Below, one piece after another: positions 14,262 to 21,622 of a DNA stretch of 34,140 bases (within the stretch, counting starts at the first letter, position 1; the number at the start of each line of letters is the position of its first letter). Position numbers and translations under genes: made by a program. The notes under the pieces were generated by a model, which saw nothing but the letters and a program-made list of their open reading frames with translations, did not search any database and was not told where the DNA came from. Location of the stretch: positions 1-34,140 of the forward strand of contig UQCM01000027.1 in the NCBI GenBank assembly GCA_900539525.1, written 5' to 3'. Origin of the DNA: an uncultured Blautia sp. Its GTDB lineage: Bacteria > Bacillota > Clostridia > Lachnospirales > Lachnospiraceae.

Positions 14262-16028
14262 TTACATTCTTTCAGGCGCTGAGAAACCAAGCACATCAAT
14301 ACATCTCTCCAGCACATCTCTGGTCAGTACCAGCAGCTGGATCCAGCTTGCTTTCTGTTCCTCATTCTCCTCGGAGAGAATCTTTGTCTCATGATAGAAA
14401 CGGTTAAACATATTCGCAAGATCATAGATATAGGAACAGATCTTATGCGGTGCAATCTCCTCAAAAGCATTTTCCATAACACTGTTGAACTTTGTAAGCT
14501 CCAGCATCAGCGCCTTCTCACTCTCACTCGCCGGTTTTCCGATCACATATCTGCCGATTTCTCCCCCGTTCGACTGATATTTACTTAAAATAGACTTGAT
14601 ACGGACGATCGTATACAGAATATAAGGACCCGTATTTCCCTCAAAAGATGTAAAACGATCGATATCGAACACATAATCCTTGGATGCCTGATTGGAAAGA
14701 TCACCGTACTTGATCGCAGCAAGACCGACAATTTTTGCTGTCTCTCTTGCCTCATCCGGATCGATCTCATGATTTTCCGTGATCTTCTTATACATTTCTT
14801 CATTGATATCATGAATCAGGGTTTCCAGCCGCATCACACCGCCCTCACGTGTCTTAAACGGCTTTCCATCCTTTCCGTTCATGGTACCGAAGCCAAGGAA
14901 CTTTAATTCTGTATCCTCCTCGACCAGCTTCGTCTTTCTCGCACAGCGGAACACCTGGGTAAAATGCATTTCCTGGCGTTTATCTACCACATAGATGATC
15001 TCATCGGGATGATAATTCTTCATACGATCGATGATCGTGGCCAGATCCGTGGTCGTATAGAGAGACGCACCATCCGACTTCAGAATAATGCACGGCGGAA
15101 CCTCTTTCGTATCACTCTCTTCCTTCACATCCACGACCCAGGCACCCTCATCCAGACGGGAATATCCCTCTTTCTTCATGTATTCTGCCATCTCCGGCAC
15201 ATATGGCTGGGCATCTGATTCGCCCTTCCACAGATCAAAGGAGACATTCAGTCTCTCATAATTCTTCTTCAGGTCGGTGACGGACACCTCCAGGATATGT
15301 TTCAGGATTCCCTGATAACCTCTGTGTCCATGCTGGAGCAGATAGGTCGCCTGCATGGCTTCTTCCTTATACTCTGCATCCTCTTTCGATCTCGCACTTG
15401 CTGTCGGGTAGATCTCCTCCAGCTCCCCGATGGTAAATGGTGCCTCTTCGGGATATGCTCCCTCATAGGACTCATCAAAATAAACCAGCTCCGGCTTGCG
15501 CTTTTTCAGCTCTGTGATGATCAGTCCCATCTGCAGACCCCAGTCTCCCAGATGCACATCTCCAATCATTTCATGTCCCATGAAACGTCCCATACGCTTA
15601 ATGCTCTCTCCGATAATTGCAGAACGCAGATGTCCTACGTGAAGAGGCTTTGCCACATTCGGGCCGCCGTAATCGATCATGATCTTCTTCGGATTTTTCG
15701 TCTTTTCTATAGACAGATGCTCATCTGCCTGCATTCTCTGCATATAGTCAGCCAGGAACTCATCCTTCAGCTTCAGATTGATAAAACCCGGATTCACAGC
15801 AGATACTTCAGAAAAAACACTGCTGTCTGAAAGTTTTCCCACTACGTCATTGGCAATCATGATCGGAGCCTTCTTATATGCCTTTGCTCCTGCCATCGCT
15901 CCATTACACTGATATTCGCAGAGATCCGGGCGGTTCGACAGGGACACCTTCGCATAGGATGCATCGTATCCGGCCTCTGTGAATGCCTTCGTCATCTCCT
16001 CTGTAATCAAATCCAGAATCTTTTTCAT
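14262..16028 (-). CDS. argS: Arginyl-tRNA synthetase
   Basis: 588 residues, the normal size. The N-terminal Add1 tRNA-binding domain covers about residues 1-110. The class I HIGH motif appears as HVGH in GGPNVAKPLHVGHLRSAIIG, and the ArgRS-type replacement for KMSKS lies in KPFKTREGGVMRL. The C-terminal anticodon-binding domain (ALMLELTKFNSVMENA, then CSYIYDLANMFNRFYHE) is complete and ends DVLGFSAPERM. The enzyme charges tRNA-Arg in the cytoplasm. It is a single gene with its own terminator. AGAGGA lies before ATG 16028, and two palindromic repeats lie in the upstream region. Confidence 0.97.
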   Translation of the reverse strand: MKKILDLITEEMTKAFTEAGYDASYAKVSLSNRPDLCEYQCNGAMAGAKAYKKAPIMIANDVVGKLSDSSVFSEVSAVNPGFINLKLKDEFLADYMQRMQADEHLSIEKTKNPKKIMIDYGGPNVAKPLHVGHLRSAIIGESIKRMGRFMGHEMIGDVHLGDWGLQMGLIITELKKRKPELVYFDESYEGAYPEEAPFTIGELEEIYPTASARSKEDAEYKEEAMQATYLLQHGHRGYQGILKHILEVSVTDLKKNYERLNVSFDLWKGESDAQPYVPEMAEYMKKEGYSRLDEGAWVVDVKEESDTKEVPPCIILKSDGASLYTTTDLATIIDRMKNYHPDEIIYVVDKRQEMHFTQVFRCARKTKLVEEDTELKFLGFGTMNGKDGKPFKTREGGVMRLETLIHDINEEMYKKITENHEIDPDEARETAKIVGLAAIKYGDLSNQASKDYVFDIDRFTSFEGNTGPYILYTIVRIKSILSKYQSNGGEIGRYVIGKPASESEKALMLELTKFNSVMENAFEEIAPHKICSYIYDLANMFNRFYHETKILSEENEEQKASWIQLLVLTRDVLERCIDVLGFSAPERM

Positions 16029-16045
16029 CTTCTTATCCTCTTTCT

Positions 16046-16123
16046 GTAACTGTTCATGGCCATGCAGACGGAGCCGTCAGGACATACCTGAACATCATCT
16101 GTGAATAGCCTATGAATCGTTAC
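16046..16123. repeat. Diverged copy of the palindromic repeat family
   Basis: GTAACTGTTCATGG (16046-16059) faces CCTATGAATCGTTAC (16109-16123), an imperfect inversion of the family ends. It starts 17 bases before the argS start codon, inside the argS leader. Confidence 0.45.
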
Positions 16124-16197
16124 CTCTTTTCTTCTATCTTTCACTTTGGCATCTCGATATCCGATACCTGTGCCTTACGTTATTGTGCACGATGTGC

Positions 16198-16310
16198 ATA
16201 ACTGTTCAGAGCCCGTCCGCAAAACCCGAAAGTAACAGCGCGATATGATGCAGTATGCATCATATCTGTGCATCGTGAAGCGTGTTACTGATCACGGAGT
16301 GAACAGTAAC
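16198..16310. repeat. Composite nested palindrome with family ends
   Basis: Outer arms ATAACTGTTCAGAG (16198-16211) and GTGAACAGTAAC (16299-16310). Middle arms AGTAACA (16231-16237) and TGTTACT (16283-16289). Inner stem GATATGATGCA (16242-16252) faces TGCATCATATC (16256-16266) with a 3-base loop. It fills most of the 379-bp gap between argS and the LUD gene; no coding sequence is visible there. Confidence 0.6.
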
Positions 16311-16370
16311 ACCATTATATAAACATTCTCCATATTTTTCAAGAGTTACCATTTTACCCGTTCAGAAATG

Positions 16371-16379
16371 TGCTATAAT
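16371..16379 (+). promoter_or_regulatory. Extended -10 promoter of the LUD gene
   Basis: TGCTATAAT is a perfect extended -10 element, 28 bases before the start codon at 16408. No strong -35 box is seen, which is usual with an extended -10. Confidence 0.55.
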
Positions 16380-16407
16380 AAATCCGATAAAAAGCAGGAG
16401 GTATACC

Positions 16408-17043
16408 ATGACACCAATGAAACAATTTTATGAAAAACAGGCAAATACCATCATCCGGCATCTGGAAAAGCGCAATATCACAGGATATTACTGTCCGGAC
16501 TGCGCCTCTGCTGTCAAGAAGGCTCTCTCCATCATCGAAGACGGATCCACGGTTTCCTGGGGCGGCTCCATGTCGCTGAAGGAATGCGGCCTGATGGACG
16601 CACTGAAATCCGCACCCGTTACGCTCTGGGACCGCTCCACAGCGAAAACTCCTGAAGAGACAAAGGCCATATACCGCCAGTCCTTTTCCGCTGACTATTA
16701 CCTGATGAGCAGCAATGCCATTACGCTGGACGGGCAGCTCGTGAACATCGACGGAAACGGAAACCGTGTAGCCGCGCTCTCTTTCGGGCCGGAACATATT
16801 CTCATGATCATCGGCATGAATAAAGTAACAAAGACTGTGGAGGAAGCCATCGACCGCGTACATAATGTAGCAGCACCTCCAAATGCAGTGCGCCTGAACT
16901 CTGACACACCATGCGGTATCACCGGCGTGTGCGCCGACTGTCTTTCCCCTCAGTGTCTCTGCGCCCAGGTGCTCGTCACCAGATACAGCCGGGTGCCGGG
17001 AAGAATCCAGGTGATTCTGGTCGGTGAATCCCTGGGGTACTGA
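16408..17043 (+). CDS. LUD-domain (LutC-like) protein
   Basis: 211 residues. The start MTPMKQFYEKQANTIIRHLE is followed by an LUD/DUF162 fold: SWGGSMSLKECG near residues 50-61, then YLMSSNAITLDGQLVNIDGNGNR, and the glycine-rich LSFGPEHILMIIGMNKV. The C-terminus has a cysteine cluster (CADCLSPQCLC, 172-182). Related LutC and LutB-C proteins take part in lactate oxidation with an iron-sulfur partner, but stand-alone short LUD proteins of this type are common in Clostridia and their role is unknown. No lutA or lutB is nearby. GGAGG lies before ATG 16408. It converges on truA. Confidence 0.85.
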   Translation: MTPMKQFYEKQANTIIRHLEKRNITGYYCPDCASAVKKALSIIEDGSTVSWGGSMSLKECGLMDALKSAPVTLWDRSTAKTPEETKAIYRQSFSADYYLMSSNAITLDGQLVNIDGNGNRVAALSFGPEHILMIIGMNKVTKTVEEAIDRVHNVAAPPNAVRLNSDTPCGITGVCADCLSPQCLCAQVLVTRYSRVPGRIQVILVGESLGY

Positions 17044-17068
17044 TCCTGCGTACGTTCCGTTGATCAGT
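17039..17068. terminator. Palindrome across both stop codons of convergent genes
   Basis: ACTGATC (17039-17045) is inverted at 17062-17068. It includes the LUD stop (TGA 17041-17043) and the truA stop (TCA 17064-17066). There is no T run, so termination strength is uncertain. Confidence 0.3.
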
Positions 17069-17795
17069 ATTCAACACGCATCAGGCACAGCCCCTTCGCC
17101 GGAGCCGTATATCCTGCCCTCGCACGATCCCGTGTCCGCAGGATCTCCAGTACGGACTCCGGCTTTCTTTCGTTCCGTCCCACTTCGATCAATGTTCCGG
17201 TAAGGATACGGACCATATGATGAAGGAACCCGTTCCCCTTAAAAATAATCTGCAATTCCCCGGGGATTTCACGGAATTCGATCGAATCAATCCTTCGTAC
17301 GGTTGATTTCTTCATTTTTCTTGAACAAAATCCCTGAAAATCATGTTCGCCTGTAAGATATGCGGCAGCCTCCTTCATTCTGGCAACATCCAGAGACTGG
17401 TCAAGATCGTAGATATATTTCCGTTCAAAGACATTTCTGATCCCATTTGTGGAAATCCGATAGAGATACGTCTTTGTTCCGGCATTCAGCCTGCTGTGAA
17501 ATCTCTCGGAAACGACACGCACCTCCGTGACACAAATATCCTCCGGAAGATAGCGATTCAGGTAATCCCGCATTTCTTCCACATCCACAGGCTCTGAAAG
17601 ATGTACATTTGCCACCTGTCCTCTGGCATGTACTCCCGCATCTGTCCTTCCGGCGCCACAGATTTCTGCTTTCTCTCCTGCCATCCGCGTAAGTACATCC
17701 TCCAGTTTTCCCTGAATGGTATTTCCCGTCACTTTCTGTCTCTGCCAGCCGGCATACTTTGTACCATCATACTGAATCAGCATTTTATAATTCAC
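17064..17795 (-). CDS. truA: tRNA pseudouridine synthase A
   Basis: 243 residues, the normal length. The catalytic aspartate is Asp52 in CGAGRTDAGVHARGQV. Other conserved parts are the N-terminal QYDGTKYAGWQRQ and the later DFQGFCSRK and GNGFLHHMVRILTGTL motifs. TruA converts U38-40 of the tRNA anticodon arm to pseudouridine. The start is GTG 17795, with GGAGG seven bases upstream; the internal ATG three codons later is less well placed. A TATACT hexamer on the minus strand near 17836-17841 is a possible -10. It is monocistronic here. Confidence 0.96.
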   Translation of the reverse strand: MNYKMLIQYDGTKYAGWQRQKVTGNTIQGKLEDVLTRMAGEKAEICGAGRTDAGVHARGQVANVHLSEPVDVEEMRDYLNRYLPEDICVTEVRVVSERFHSRLNAGTKTYLYRISTNGIRNVFERKYIYDLDQSLDVARMKEAAAYLTGEHDFQGFCSRKMKKSTVRRIDSIEFREIPGELQIIFKGNGFLHHMVRILTGTLIEVGRNERKPESVLEILRTRDRARAGYTAPAKGLCLMRVEY

Positions 17796-17872
17796 AGATC
17801 CACCTCCTCAAATTCATGAACTGTCGATCTTCCTGAGTATAACAAAGAAAAACGCACATACTGTTACTGTTC

Positions 17873-17905
17873 ACTCTGTGGACACTGCTTTGCGATACAC
17901 AGAGT
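17873..17905. repeat. Short hairpin with repeat-family left end
   Basis: ACTCTGTG (17873-17880) is inverted as CACAGAGT (17898-17905). The preceding GTTACTGTTC matches the reverse complement of the right end of the element at 16310. A TATAAT at 17908-17913 follows directly and could be the -10 of the small gene at 17947. Confidence 0.45.
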
Positions 17906-17946
17906 CTTATAATCCTGTTTTCTGTTCAAACAAAAAGGAGATTCTT

Positions 17947-18138
17947 ATGAAGAAACATGAAAAAACAAACCAGCAGATCATTGATGAATACGACTATCTG
18001 GGAAATTCCTGCTCTATTCATGACTGTACCGGACTTATTCCGTCAGCACCTGTCACGAACGAAGAGATTGAATCCTACGAAGAGCTTTATCATTTTCTTC
18101 CTCCCCAGTCTCACCTGTCGGATGAGAAGCGCCGGTAA
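17947..18138 (+). CDS. Small conserved-looking protein, unknown function
   Basis: 63 residues (MKKHEKTNQQIIDEYDYLGN...). The frame is open from 17878, but AAGGAGA five bases before ATG 17947 decides the start. It is acidic and soluble, with two cysteines (CSIHDC) followed by TGLIPSAPVTNEEIESYEELYHFLPP. I recall similar short proteins in other Lachnospiraceae but no function. A TATAAT at 17908 provides a plausible promoter. No operon partner; the next 290 bases are non-coding and hold a palindromic repeat. Confidence 0.6.
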   Translation: MKKHEKTNQQIIDEYDYLGNSCSIHDCTGLIPSAPVTNEEIESYEELYHFLPPQSHLSDEKRR

Positions 18139-18244
18139 CTGCTCCGCAGCTTCATTTCCCCGGCTCACCCTCCTTCTATAAGTGACTGTATGAACAGGAT
18201 AACTCTATCGTATGATATTTTTTCTGAAATAACAAGAAAAATTT

Positions 18245-18347
18245 GTAACTATTCAGAGTCCATTCATCATTCTATGGGTCAAGGTTTCTGTATGGGCAAA
18301 AGAGAACACCCGGGAGAAGCGGTTTTGTGAATGAACTCTGAACATTA
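18245..18347. repeat. Palindromic repeat family, nearly complete copy
   Basis: GTAACTATTCAGAGTCCATT starts at 18245, and the opposite end TGAATGAACTCTGAACATTA is at 18328-18347, with GAGAAGCGGTTTTG just inside, as in the copy at 3369. The centre (18267-18315) differs from the other copies. Nothing else is seen in 18139-18428 beyond a possible promoter motif at 18359-18372. Confidence 0.65.
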
Positions 18348-18428
18348 ATATCGATTTGTTATTTTTCACATTGTGATCAGTAACATAAATTCACCACTGA
18401 TGGGCATACTGATTAGGAGGTGATGCAA

Positions 18429-18590
18429 ATGTCTTATGTTTCAGAAGCGATACGTCCGAAATTTGAGACTCTTTCCATTGATTTAAAGAACCAGATCCTG
18501 GCGCGTAATGTCACGCTGAATACCATTCATGATCTGATACACGTTCTGGAAGAAATCGTGGACGAGAGTGAAAACGGTGACAAATCATGA
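18429..18590 (+). CDS. Tiny helical protein, unknown function
   Basis: 53 residues starting MSYVSEAIRPKFETLSIDLK, with an excellent AGGAGGTGATG ribosome site before ATG 18429. The sequence is amphipathic, predicted mostly helical, and ends in a charged tail (EEIVDESENGDKS). It has no cysteines or membrane segment. The next tiny ORF starts 39 bp downstream with its own ribosome site, so the two probably share a transcript. Coding-like composition and the strong site support a real gene. Similar 50-residue proteins may exist in related bacteria, but I cannot name a family. Confidence 0.55.
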   Translation: MSYVSEAIRPKFETLSIDLKNQILARNVTLNTIHDLIHVLEEIVDESENGDKS

Positions 18591-18629
18591 ACTGCCCAAA
18601 CAGCGGAGGCAGGCAGAAAGGAGCAGAAT

Positions 18630-18809
18630 ATGAAAGCATACGATTGCCACAGAGGCGAAAAATCCTTATATGATGACGGGAACATCCCTGAAATTGATCT
18701 TCCCCGTTCTTCCAGCGCTTCGAGGGATTTTCCTCCGGAATTTGAGGACAACGGCTCCATCCCGGTGGAGGATGACCGCCCAAGAAAGGACGGTCCCGGC
18801 GGAGAATAA
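18630..18809 (+). CDS. Tiny acidic, proline-rich protein, unknown function
   Basis: 59 residues starting MKAYDCHRGEKSLYDDGNIP, with AAAGGAGC six bases before ATG 18630. It is hydrophilic and probably disordered: acidic and proline-rich, with two similar GxIPE/GSIPV segments (18-22 and 42-46) and the end RPRKDGPGGE. The longer plus frame at 18670 and the minus frames here are Arg/Ser-rich shadows. It is paired with the 53-residue gene upstream and followed 24 bp later by the first of two tandem RNA units. Confidence 0.45.
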   Translation: MKAYDCHRGEKSLYDDGNIPEIDLPRSSSASRDFPPEFEDNGSIPVEDDRPRKDGPGGE

Positions 18810-18832
18810 TTTGAACAGGATGTTAAAAATAT

Positions 18833-19009
18833 GTTCATTTATTTTTCACATTACTTCCAAACACCTTTCACATTTATCCGTTATGATAGAAATCGTAAAA
18901 GCCGATAAGACTTTTAACATTTTTTCTTTTTCATAACTTTCAGCCAGCATCTGCCGGGATGCTGGCTCTCCTTCCTTTTAGCGGAAATTCGCCTCCTTGA
19001 GGCTTTTTT
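18833..19009 (+). ncRNA. Structured RNA unit, copy 1, with terminator
   Basis: This stretch aligns base for base, at a constant offset of 259 for most of its length, with 19092-19239. Shared parts are GTTCATTTATTTTT, CACATTACTTCCAAA, CTTTCACATTTAT, a TAT-rich box, the GTAAAAGCCGATAAG element (hairpin with CTTTTAAC), and a stem AGCCAGCATC / GATGCTGGCT around loop TGCCGG (18942-18967). It is followed by the terminator GCCTC-CTT-GAGGC-TTTTTT (18991-19009). There is no convincing ORF. The upstream part may be the promoter and the part from about 18890 the RNA. I do not recognise a known RNA family. Confidence 0.5.
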
Positions 19010-19091
19010 AATATAGAAAATTCCTCTGAATTCCCTATATCAAAAAACTCCGTGGGATGCGCTGGATCTCTCTACAAAATATTAAAGATAA

Positions 19092-19281
19092 GTTCATTTA
19101 TTTTTTACATTACTTCCAAATGTCTTTCACATTTATTCGATATAGTATTAACTGTAAAAGCCGATAAGACTTTTAACATTTTTTCTTTTTCATAACTTTT
19201 GGTCAGCATCTGCCGGGATGCTGACTTTCCTTCCTTTTTAACTTAAAAATTCGGATTTTCCCGAGAAAATCCGAATTTTTT
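19092..19281 (+). ncRNA. Structured RNA unit, copy 2, with terminator
   Basis: Second tandem copy of the unit at 18833. Its distal stem reads GTCAGCATC / GATGCTGAC around the same TGCCGG loop (19202-19225). Relative to copy 1 one base pair changes from C-G to T-A on both sides, which keeps the stem. Its own terminator is a different sequence: a perfect 16-bp stem AAAAATTCGGATTTTC / GAAAATCCGAATTTTT (19245-19280). The 80 bases between the copies are not similar to either. 19282-19381 holds nothing recognisable. Confidence 0.5.
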
Positions 19282-19381
19282 ATTGTCTTGATTTTTCAGT
19301 GTTTTTCTTCCAATACAGCCAGAATAATATCCGCATGGACAGGGATTCATCGTAACCACCATTTATTTCGTATAATTTTTT

Positions 19382-21565
19382 TCAATTAATATTTCGTGCA
19401 ATGGTTTTGATCACTTCATCCATCACAATTGGCTTTGACAAATGCCCGTTCATTCCGGCATCCAAAGATGCCTGTACATCCTCGGCAAAGGCATTTGCCG
19501 TCATTGCAATAATAGGGATTGTAACGGCATCCGGACGATTTTGCAAACTACGGATAGCTTTTGTCGCTTCATAACCGTTCATCTTCGGCATCATAACGTC
19601 CATAAGAATTAAATCAAATGTTCCTTGCGGGTTTTCAGCAAAGAATCTTACTGCTTCATCACCGTCGGCAGCCCTGGTGATCTGGATTCCCAGTTCTTCC
19701 AGCTGAACAATTGCGATCTCGGCATTAAGTTCATTGTCTTCAGCCAAAAGGATCTTCATACCTGCCAAATCTATATTGCCAGCAGAGTAATCCTTTTTCT
19801 TAATCTCACAGGCATCCGTGATCTCCATAGGCAATTCAACGGTAAAGGTTGAACCAACGCCCTTCTTGCTCTCCACAGAAATCGTTCCACCCATCAGGTC
19901 GACATACCGCTTTGTGATGGCCATACCCAAACCAGTACCCTGATACTGCGTCCGGGCACCATGCTCTTCCTGCGAGAACTCGTCAAAAATATGGTCAACA
20001 AATTCTTCAGCCATACCAATACCAGTATCGGCTATTCGATATCGTACATTGATGTGGCGTTCATCTTTTCCGGGATGGTAGCTGACTGCATAGATGATGG
20101 TACCTCCATCATAAGTAAACTTCACTGCGTTTCCAAGAATGTTTACAAGCACCTCCCTGACACGCACTGCATCGGTCAGCACATAGTGCGTTTGCGGTTC
20201 TTCAAGTTCAGTTTTGAAGGTGATATTGCGATTGGACAGGTAGCCGTACATGATGGTAAGCACCGAATCCGAAACTTCAGCAATATCAACAGGTGTCGGT
20301 GTGTATTTGATCTTTCCGCTTTCAATACGGCTGATGTCCAGCACATCATTGATAAGAGCAAGCAAATGCTCAGAACTCTCACTGATTTTATCCAGGCAAC
20401 TCTTGATTTCAGGAGGTGGACTATGTTTCATAGCAATAGTGGTAAAACCGATAATGGCGTTCATAGGTGTCCGGATATCGTGGGACATATTGTTCAGAAA
20501 AGTGCTTTTTGCGGCATTGGCTGACTCTGCCACCATGCGCAGTTGATTTAGCTCCCTGTTCGTCTCCTGCTCCATCTTCACCATCTGGCTGCTGCGCTGC
20601 ACTCTAATAAAACTGATGACCGCCAGCAACAGCATAAGTGCCATAGCTGACAGGAAGATTGTCCCCGTCCGAATGGTGGAGTCCATCATATTCATGGTGC
20701 TGGTTGCCACAGAGTCCGCAGGAATCAGAAGCATCAGCGTCATATCATAGTCATCCAGCGCTGTAAGGCAATAGTAATACTCAGTCTGGTTCAGCAGAAT
20801 ATTCGCCGCTACAATGCCATCCCTGTCCAGCTGCCCTTTGATCATGTCAAAACTCCGCCCCTGAACATACTCCGCTTCTTCCAGTGCCTTGTACACATTA
20901 CGGGCACCAATGACATCGTCATCGTCGGCATCAAAATAGGTTAATGTACCATTCTTCTTGATGATATAGGTTGCCGCACTACCGCCGTAGGTCGTGGTGG
21001 TATAATACTGTTTCACGGTTTGGATATCCTTCAGCAGCACGATATGGGTAAAACGGACATGATCCTCTCCCATCGTTATGGGGGAATCCAATTCCTGCGA
21101 AAACACCAGAAAGCTTCCATCGATCGTGTCGGTTTCAGAAACAAAGGTATGCCGCTTTTCCCCGTCTAACAGATGGCTGATATCATACCAGATGCCTGCA
21201 GGGCCATCGCTCAGATACGCTGTACCCTGCTCATCCAAAAGCATCACCCGACATCCATACAAATCCGTACAGAAATCATTTTCCATATGTGCTATGCTAT
21301 CAGTCACATCCTGACTGTTCTTGAAATGATTTCCCTGTGCAGCGTTATTCAGCCCTGCCACCAGATTCCAATGGGTATGAAGGCCGCTGTCCAAATTTGC
21401 CTGAATCTGAGTGACCATTTCCTCCAGCTGGTTGGAACGCTCCTCGATCATCAGCTTCATCAGTGAATTACGCATATAGAGTATGCCAAACGCCAGGACA
21501 ACGACCAGAATCATCGCAAACGCAACGGGCAAAAGATATTTTGTTGTTTGTTTTCTCTCTTTCAT
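19382..21565 (-). CDS. Hybrid sensor histidine kinase with C-terminal receiver
   Basis: 727 residues from ATG 21565 (MKERKQTTKY), preceded by GGGAG nine bases away. TM1 about 10-32, then a roughly 265-residue outside domain of Cache type, and TM2 about 302-322. HisKA with phospho-accepting His362 in NNMSHDIRTPMNAIIGF. HATPase with N479 in NILGNAVKFT, DTGIGM (513) and GTGLGM (543). Receiver domain with acidic pair at 609-610, phospho-Asp656 in ILMDVMMPKMNGYEA and Lys711 in LSKP. No HPt or DNA-binding domain, so an output partner must lie elsewhere. It lies 57 bp after the solute-binding lipoprotein gene on the same strand, suggesting that the lipoprotein presents the signal. Confidence 0.92.
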   Translation of the reverse strand: MKERKQTTKYLLPVAFAMILVVVLAFGILYMRNSLMKLMIEERSNQLEEMVTQIQANLDSGLHTHWNLVAGLNNAAQGNHFKNSQDVTDSIAHMENDFCTDLYGCRVMLLDEQGTAYLSDGPAGIWYDISHLLDGEKRHTFVSETDTIDGSFLVFSQELDSPITMGEDHVRFTHIVLLKDIQTVKQYYTTTTYGGSAATYIIKKNGTLTYFDADDDDVIGARNVYKALEEAEYVQGRSFDMIKGQLDRDGIVAANILLNQTEYYYCLTALDDYDMTLMLLIPADSVATSTMNMMDSTIRTGTIFLSAMALMLLLAVISFIRVQRSSQMVKMEQETNRELNQLRMVAESANAAKSTFLNNMSHDIRTPMNAIIGFTTIAMKHSPPPEIKSCLDKISESSEHLLALINDVLDISRIESGKIKYTPTPVDIAEVSDSVLTIMYGYLSNRNITFKTELEEPQTHYVLTDAVRVREVLVNILGNAVKFTYDGGTIIYAVSYHPGKDERHINVRYRIADTGIGMAEEFVDHIFDEFSQEEHGARTQYQGTGLGMAITKRYVDLMGGTISVESKKGVGSTFTVELPMEITDACEIKKKDYSAGNIDLAGMKILLAEDNELNAEIAIVQLEELGIQITRAADGDEAVRFFAENPQGTFDLILMDVMMPKMNGYEATKAIRSLQNRPDAVTIPIIAMTANAFAEDVQASLDAGMNGHLSKPIVMDEVIKTIARNIN

Positions 21566-21622
21566 TTGAGTGTTCTCCCACAATCTCATTTCTGCCCTGC
21601 GTGTCAGCTATCTGCCTGTGTT

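Noticed and set aside
18511..18838. Minus-strand ORFs opposite the tiny plus-strand genes
   Set aside because: Rich in Ser, Pro and Arg as expected of shadows; the plus-strand ORFs have strong ribosome sites.
18901..18908. GCCGATAA in both RNA units as a sigma-28 (motility) -10 box
   Set aside because: The hexamer core fits, but there is no TAAA-type -35 at the right distance in either copy, and no motility genes are near.
18833..19239. Tandem repeats as a CRISPR array
   Set aside because: Only two long copies with internal structure and terminators; no short regular spacers and no cas genes.
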